Source of the DNA: Byssothecium circinans
Lineage: Eukaryota > Ascomycota > Dothideomycetes > Pleosporales > Massarinaceae
Direction: 5' to 3'
Length of the DNA stretch: 10,266 bases
Assembly (NCBI GenBank): GCA_010015675.1
Contig: ML977024.1
Coordinates: forward strand, 1 to 10,266
The notes beneath the pieces are model-generated. The model worked only from the letters and a program-made list of their open reading frames with translations, had not been told where the DNA came from and did no database searches. Position 1 is the first letter of the stretch. Each line of letters starts with the position of its first letter. Position numbers and translations under genes: made by a program. This document shows positions 6,356 through 10,266 of the stretch, piece after piece.

Positions 6356-7680
6356 ATGGTGGTCCTGGTTGACCTGGACGACGACACGCCGCCAGCACGC
6401 GCACCGCGCGCGACAGGAAAGCCCCTGCACCATTCGCTCGCCGGCGCCGAAGTCACCAACAGCGAAACGACAGCAACAGCAGACGCACGGCCGAATCCCA
6501 ACGTCAATGGATTTTCAGCCGCCCTGAGCTGTTATCCGTGAGCCTGACCTGAACACATCAAGGACGCAGCTCCGCACTCGGATGCAGGCTTGCTAACCAG
6601 AGCTCCCATCTAGCATTGTCAGACAGCTTGCCAGCCAGCTCGATCTGAACACGCTTCACGCTCTCTCGCGCACATGCAGACAGTTCCGCGCGAACTTGCT
6701 CGAGTACCGGCATCAGCTTATTAGGCATACGCTGCATTGCGAGTCTGAAGATGCCGACCTCGGGGCAAGACTTGGGACGCGGCTGATGGAGGCCTACTCT
6801 AACTTTTCCTCGTCGAGGAGTTTGACCAGTGGCCGCATGGGCAAGTGTGCAAGGGACATGGTGGGAGAATGCCAGCGATGTGCAAGTGTGGTTTGCCGGG
6901 TATGCTCCTCGCCGAAGGGAAGGGAGCAGCGCTAATGCTCAGTAGAATTGCACCATCAAGCCGCCGGCTACGCCCACGCTGCGAGCCCGCCATCGTCGCC
7001 TGTGCCGAGTCTGTTCGAAGGCTCCGTTGCACCTCCTGACCGCTCCGAAGCATCCTCACAATGCGGCTTCCGGCATAACCACGCTCTTTGATGACGCGCC
7101 GCGAGCCTTCACTGCGTCGGCCTTCGAACGCACACCCTGTGTTTGCGATAGCATGGTTTGGCTATGCCAGCCCTGCGGTCAGCAGTTTAGGAATGCGGAT
7201 ACTATGTACATCCGTGCTTGGACCTGGCGTACGCGATATAGCCACTACCTCGGCGGTGTTGGAACAGGCGCGGGAGAAGGGAATGAAGGTGTAGAATGCG
7301 GCCGAGGTGCCGAATGTCTCGCAGCGCGAGCAGTTGAGCACGAGGTAGACTGCCATTCTGACACTCTGGCTAGTTTGGAAGGTTCCTCGACGCCTTCTGG
7401 GCGCTGGACGGGTACAAGCTACCACGCCCAGGAGATTGAAGGTATCGGTAACGTGATCAAGGTAAAGCTGAAGAAGCAGGTTTATGTCGGTGACTGTGTA
7501 AAGATCTATGAAGACGAGAAGGATAGGTCGATCCAGTATCTTGAACGCGAGGTCGCTGGGAAACTACGCAGTTGGTGTTCCTGGTGCGAGAGGGTGGTTC
7601 CTGGAGAGAAAGACCGGGCAGAGGCTGCGGGTGTGCGACCGCCGTCGAGTGGGTCAAGCTCGGCGTCTTCAACTAAGTAG
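6356..7680 (+). CDS. F-box-like protein with treble-clef-type cysteine clusters (three exons)
   Basis: Belongs to a fungal family of F-box-like proteins with cysteine clusters, perhaps a substrate adaptor of an SCF ubiquitin ligase (inference). Exons 6356-6537, 6614-6899 and 6946-7680 join to 1203 nt (400 aa). Intron 6538-6613 is GTGAGC...TAG with a GCTAACC branch. Intron 6900-6945 is GTATGC...TAG with GCTAATG; splicing it joins VVCR to NCTIKPP, which restores a C-x2-C pair. Residues 1-58 are disordered. An F-box-like helical stretch spans about 60-100 (YPIVRQLASQLDLNTLHALS). Cysteines 139, 147, 150, 155, 158, 176 and 179 resemble a RING/FYVE-like zinc fold. Further pairs are C221/C223, C230/C233, C274/C280 and C367/C370 (SWCSWCERVVPG). 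The conserved block WLCQPCG...WTWRTRY...LGG spans 228-260. The tail is Ser-rich. The ATG at 6356 has an upstream in-frame stop and a C/T-rich leader. The family is recognised with good confidence; its biochemical role is not established here. Confidence 0.9.
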
Positions 7681-8922
7681 AATGGATATAATGTGATGTT
7701 CGATGTTTGATTGATTGTCGGCGCCAAGCAAGTCACGTTGTTTCGCGTTTTCAACGCGCGTTGCGACTTCCTTGTTCACGTCTTACGTCATCGCCTTTCC
7801 CTTTGAGACATCAACGATAAAATTTACTCAAGTGCCCAACCATTTTATCACGTTCCTTCTCTACTAGTATAGAAAATCAGAAATTCGGCATGCGAGCTCA
7901 CAAAACAGCGAAAGATTATTGAACACACCTATCCACAGTGCCTTAGTATCCGACTTCGATCCGCGACTCAACCACCTCGAACCTCAACACCAACGACTAG
8001 GAGTGGGAGCCGTCCAGTTTCCGTACCGGAAAGTAGCACCACCGACTAACTAGCATTATACGTTGGCCCCAACCACCAGTAGAAGACTTTCTTAAGCGCG
8101 CCGGCAGGTTTAGAATAGTTTGATACTAGGAAGAAATTTCCTCCTTCATTCAAGGGTTTTATTTGCTGCACGTCAACTTCCACCTCGAGCAGGGCTGGAT
8201 TGAAACGGTAGAGCTGCCGTGTGTTGTGGGATTCCGTGAAGAGCTTATCTAGCTGGGAATTTGGATGAGGGAGTGCACGCTCAATCACCGCTACTGCGAC
8301 AAGTCTGTCTTAATTGTATGGAATCATCGCGCTCTTAGTAGTGTGCGGCCCAAGCTAGCCCAGAACGAGATACTAAGTCAAGAGCGACGACATGTCCGAC
8401 AATATCCACACAGAAATCATTATCCGTATACTGTGTGTCACGAGTCCTGGAGGCTTTCAGTAAGTATAGCTCAGCGTGACTTGTACAGTGGTATAAGATC
8501 GAGAATGAACAGCTATAGCAATACAAGTTCTAGTACGGTGGGCCTTCAACCTTAGGAGAGGGCGGCGATGAAGTTTCCCTTAGTCTTAGTCCATGACTCA
8601 CGCTACGCACGTTCTTTATGTTTCGGGTGCAGGTGTTGTGCTACGTCCTTGCGACTCCAAGCGCACCGAGATCAGTTCGTGAACAGTGCGCGAGTAGCTG
8701 GAAGATTGCGCCATCGAGCTCTGACGCGAACGCCAGTCACATTCCAAGAGACTTGCTCATATAGAGAATGGTCTGTCGACTCCCATGCTCAATACTCGAT
8801 ACCGCAGTCATATGGTACTCGACAAACATCAATCATGCGTCAACTGAACATAAAGTCATGCCGGCGCTCCTCGCTACTTACAAAGCGTGCTAATTGTCAT
8901 ATGTCTATGACTAGACCGCAAG
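7681..8922. other. Long intergenic stretch with little recognisable content
   Basis: Apart from the orphan minus frame at 8046-8309 I see no gene. Open frames at 8265-8555 and 8568-8927 on the plus strand and 8335-8526 on the minus strand have no domain resemblance, no convincing splice structure and no promoter. The base composition is not strongly AT-biased, so this is not obviously a repeat-mutated transposon. Confidence 0.5.
8046..8309 (-). pseudogene. Orphan open frame, possible terminal exon or gene fragment
   Basis: The frame is open for 87 codons between TAA at 8312-8310 and TAG at 8048-8046, but it contains no ATG. The stretch LDKLFTESHNTRQLYRFNP, then EVEVDVQQIKPLNEGGNFF and a WWLGPTY near the end, has a protein-like composition with alternating charged and hydrophobic residues. 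I do not recognise the family. It could be the last exon of a minus-strand gene whose upstream exons I cannot define; AG acceptors occur at several points before 8250. It could also be a decayed fragment. A plausible upstream piece lies at 8335-8526, but no splice gave a consistent phase. Confidence 0.3.
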
Positions 8923-8930
8923 TATAAAAG
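8923..8930 (+). promoter_or_regulatory. TATA box of the 145-aa gene
   Basis: TATAAAAG lies 123-130 bp before the ATG at 9053, followed by a leader rich in CAA and CA that is typical of fungal 5' untranslated regions. A start about 30 nt downstream would place the uORF at 8998 inside the transcript. Confidence 0.65.
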
Positions 8931-8997
8931 GAAATTTCATCGACGACTTGCACAATCTTGATCTATTACAGCAACACCACTGCGTTCTAGTACACAA

Positions 8998-9042
8998 ATG
9001 AGCAAATTCTCCTACAGATTAATTCAACAAGAAAGCCTTTGA
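8998..9042 (+). promoter_or_regulatory. uORF of 14 codons in the leader of the 145-aa gene
   Basis: ATG at 8998, in context ACAAATGA with A at -3, is followed by 13 more codons (beginning MSKFSYRL) and TGA at 9040-9042. It ends 10 nt before the main ATG at 9053 and is in a different frame. With a TATA box at 8923 it should lie within the mRNA, where it would be expected to lower translation of the main frame or make it depend on reinitiation. Confidence 0.55.
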
Positions 9043-9052
9043 GATATCGACA

Positions 9053-9490
9053 ATGACAGACAACGGCGGCCGAGCACAACTTCACGCCTTGATAGCCAAG
9101 CACAAGGACGACCGAAACGAAGCCAACACGGCGCAGAAGAAAGACATCCTGTTAAACTTCCTCAAAACCTGCATCAACCTTTTCGGAACCACCACGGAAG
9201 GCTCAACCCACGACGAAAACAAGAGCAAATCTCTATTCCCGCACTTGAAAACATCGTTTGGAAAGGCCATATTCGAACACCTCAATTCCGGTGACGACGG
9301 ATATCCCTATGAGACCGGCTTGTCTGCCGAGATGAAGAATTTCTGGATCGGGAAGATGGTGGTCTTGGCCCGTTATTTGGAGATTGATAAGAAGACGGTG
9401 GAAACGGAGGTCTTGGGAGACAAGATGGTGAATTTTCCATTTCTGAATAGAATCTGGGAGGAAGAAGAGAAAATGGCGGAGGGGGGGTGA
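9053..9490 (+). CDS. Hypothetical intronless 145-aa protein
   Basis: A single-exon frame of 145 aa with ATG at 9053 and TGA at 9488. I do not recognise the family. It is soluble-looking, with no signal peptide or membrane segment, and rich in Lys, Glu and Asp. Probable helices lie near residues 7-20, 27-45 (KKDILLNFLKTCINLFG), 62-78 (LFPHLKTSFGKAIFEHLN) and 90-113 (AEMKNFWIGKMVVLARYLEI). A Tyr-Pro-Tyr turn occurs at 83-85, and an acidic end WEEEEKM at 134-140. Support for a real gene comes from the TATA box at 8923, the CA-rich leader, steady codon use throughout, and the absence of competing frames. A run of seven G at 9481-9487 directly precedes the stop, so slippage there would change the last residues only. 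The cell location is probably cytosol or nucleus (inference). Confidence 0.8.
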   Translation: MTDNGGRAQLHALIAKHKDDRNEANTAQKKDILLNFLKTCINLFGTTTEGSTHDENKSKSLFPHLKTSFGKAIFEHLNSGDDGYPYETGLSAEMKNFWIGKMVVLARYLEIDKKTVETEVLGDKMVNFPFLNRIWEEEEKMAEGG

Positions 9491-9873
9491 CTTTTACGGA
9501 CTCCTGGGTCGGAAGGAGGTGCTGGACCGAGATTGAAGTGTTGGTGGTTATTGCATTTGTTGATTTTCGGGTTTTAGAAGGGACACTCAGTGTGGAATGG
9601 AGGATGTGTATAGCGTTGGTTTGACTATGTAGTCATGAAGTAGCTTGTAGATAGTGCATGATCATCCATAAATGCGAAATATGCCTAAGCTAGTCTCCCA
9701 TGTACCCGTCCAGAGTCTACGGCTTTCGTCCCAACTTCAATCGCAATGTGCCACATCTAACGGTGAACTGTACGCATCGTAGCTTGCAGTCAAGCTCATA
9801 CACGTGCTTCGATAACGCGCTAATAGCAAGTACCTCGTGATTAGGTGCAGGCCGTGATCCAGTCACTCTTAAG
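9491..9873. other. Intergenic region, nothing recognisable
   Basis: This holds the expected 3' end of the 145-aa gene and the far-upstream promoter of the next plus-strand gene. I see no open frame of interest and no notable repeat. Confidence 0.5.
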
Positions 9874-9932
9874 GAGTCATAAAGTGAAGACTCATTGCTG
9901 TGGCAAACGAGTCAGACTTTGAGTTGTGACTC
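9874..9932 (+). promoter_or_regulatory. Cluster of GAGTCA (Gcn4/AP-1-type) elements
   Basis: GAGTCA occurs at 9874-9879 and 9909-9914 on the plus strand and at 9927-9932 on the minus strand (read as TGACTC). A near match, ATGAGTC, lies at 9889-9895 on the minus strand. All four lie within 60 bp and stop 9 bp before the TATA box. TGACTC/TGASTCA is the core recognised by Gcn4/CpcA-type and AP-1-type bZIP factors in fungi. Direct control by such a factor is inference. Confidence 0.55.
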
Positions 9933-9940
9933 TATAGCAG

Positions 9941-9949
9941 TATATAAAG
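9941..9949 (+). promoter_or_regulatory. TATA box of the gene at the right edge
   Basis: TATATAAAG is a near-consensus TATA box. It is followed by a leader of about 125 nt with many CAA, CT and TTC stretches and no ATG until 10100. This is the strongest core promoter in the window. Confidence 0.75.
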
Positions 9950-10099
9950 CCCACAAGCCAACGTTTCTGAGCCTCTCCTTCTTTCACTCAACAACCTTCT
10001 TCTATCAATCAACCAACAATCCCCGATAATAAACATTTTATTCCCAGAACGCAGGACCATTCCTCAAAGGACTCGACTATCTCCAATATCCATACAAAC

Positions 10100-10266
10100 A
10101 TGGTAGCGCAAAGCTCGAACACGCCCTTTGCCGGAAATGAAGAGAGCATTGTCCAAGTGATCAAAAGTATTTGTAAGACTCTAGGCACAGCCTCGGGATC
10201 CTCCCGTCCTATCTCGGTTGGTTCTCCCTCTTTGGCCTAGCGTCGCCTACCTCCTATATAGCCTTG
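10100..10266 (+). CDS. 5' end of an unidentified gene, cut by the window edge
   Basis: ATG at 10100, in context ACAAACATGG, follows a strong TATA box and a clean leader, so a gene very probably starts here. The first 24 codons begin MVAQSSNTPFAGNEESIV and show no signal peptide or known domain. Two readings are possible. Unspliced, the frame ends at TAG 10238-10240 and gives 46 aa. Spliced, a donor GTAAGA at 10173 and the same TAG as acceptor at 10240, preceded by a pyrimidine-rich stretch, remove 68 nt and keep the frame open to the window end. I favour splicing, because the leader is elaborate for a 46-aa product. No good branch site is visible, so this stays uncertain. Confidence 0.5.

Noticed and set aside
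8568..8927. Plus-strand 119-codon frame
   Set aside because: Its composition is Arg/Ser-rich with scattered Cys, no domain is recognisable, and it runs into the TATA box of the next gene.
1..10266. tRNA, rRNA, CRISPR or bacterial operon signals
   Set aside because: None was seen by eye: no cloverleaf with a T-loop core, no regularly spaced direct repeats, and the genes are spliced.

Overview
The window looks like nuclear DNA of a filamentous ascomycete (Pezizomycotina). Coding regions are split by very short introns (46-80 nt) with GTRNGY-type donors, CTAAC/CTAAT-like branch sites and YAG/AAG acceptors. Core promoters carry TATA boxes followed by pyrimidine-rich or CAA-rich leaders. Two of the families present, a PTH11-like seven-helix receptor and a Cys-rich F-box-like protein, are known to me only from fungi. 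A small secreted cysteine protein would suit a plant-associated lifestyle. The class (perhaps Dothideomycetes) is a guess. There are no bacterial operons, CRISPR arrays, rRNA or tRNA genes that I can see.

Layout. 1-523: non-coding, with a dense cluster of ATCAAGC repeats in both orientations that resembles a DNA-transposon end. 524-1821 (-): four-exon PTH11-like/fungal rhodopsin-domain receptor, 372 aa. 1822-2305: divergent promoter, with a TATA box for the receptor and a hairpin plus tiny uORF in front of the next gene. 2306-3019 (+): two-exon Rho-like small GTPase, 219 aa, with a C-terminal CaaX box and a degenerate switch region. 3020-4146: no convincing gene, but three perfect palindromes lie within 110 bp. 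4147-4533 (-) and 4790-5314 (+): two divergently transcribed small proteins that share a C-x-C-x5-H-x3-H motif. 5457-5762 (-): two-exon secreted protein of 83 aa with four cysteines, missed by simple ORF calling because each exon is short. 6356-7680 (+): three-exon F-box-like, cysteine-cluster protein of 400 aa. 7681-9052: mostly empty, with one orphan open frame on the minus strand. 9053-9490 (+): intronless 145-aa unknown protein with a TATA box and a uORF. 9941-10266 (+): strong TATA promoter with a cluster of GAGTCA elements, then the first exon of a gene that runs off the window.

The genes do not form one obvious pathway. The receptor and the small GTPase share a promoter region and could both be signalling proteins, but co-regulation is inference. 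The strongest candidates for something undescribed are the divergent C-x-C-x5-H-x3-H pair, the GTPase that lacks the usual catalytic glutamine, and the secreted protein with an internal duplication. All gene models were built by hand from reading frames, splice sites and family knowledge. No database search was run.
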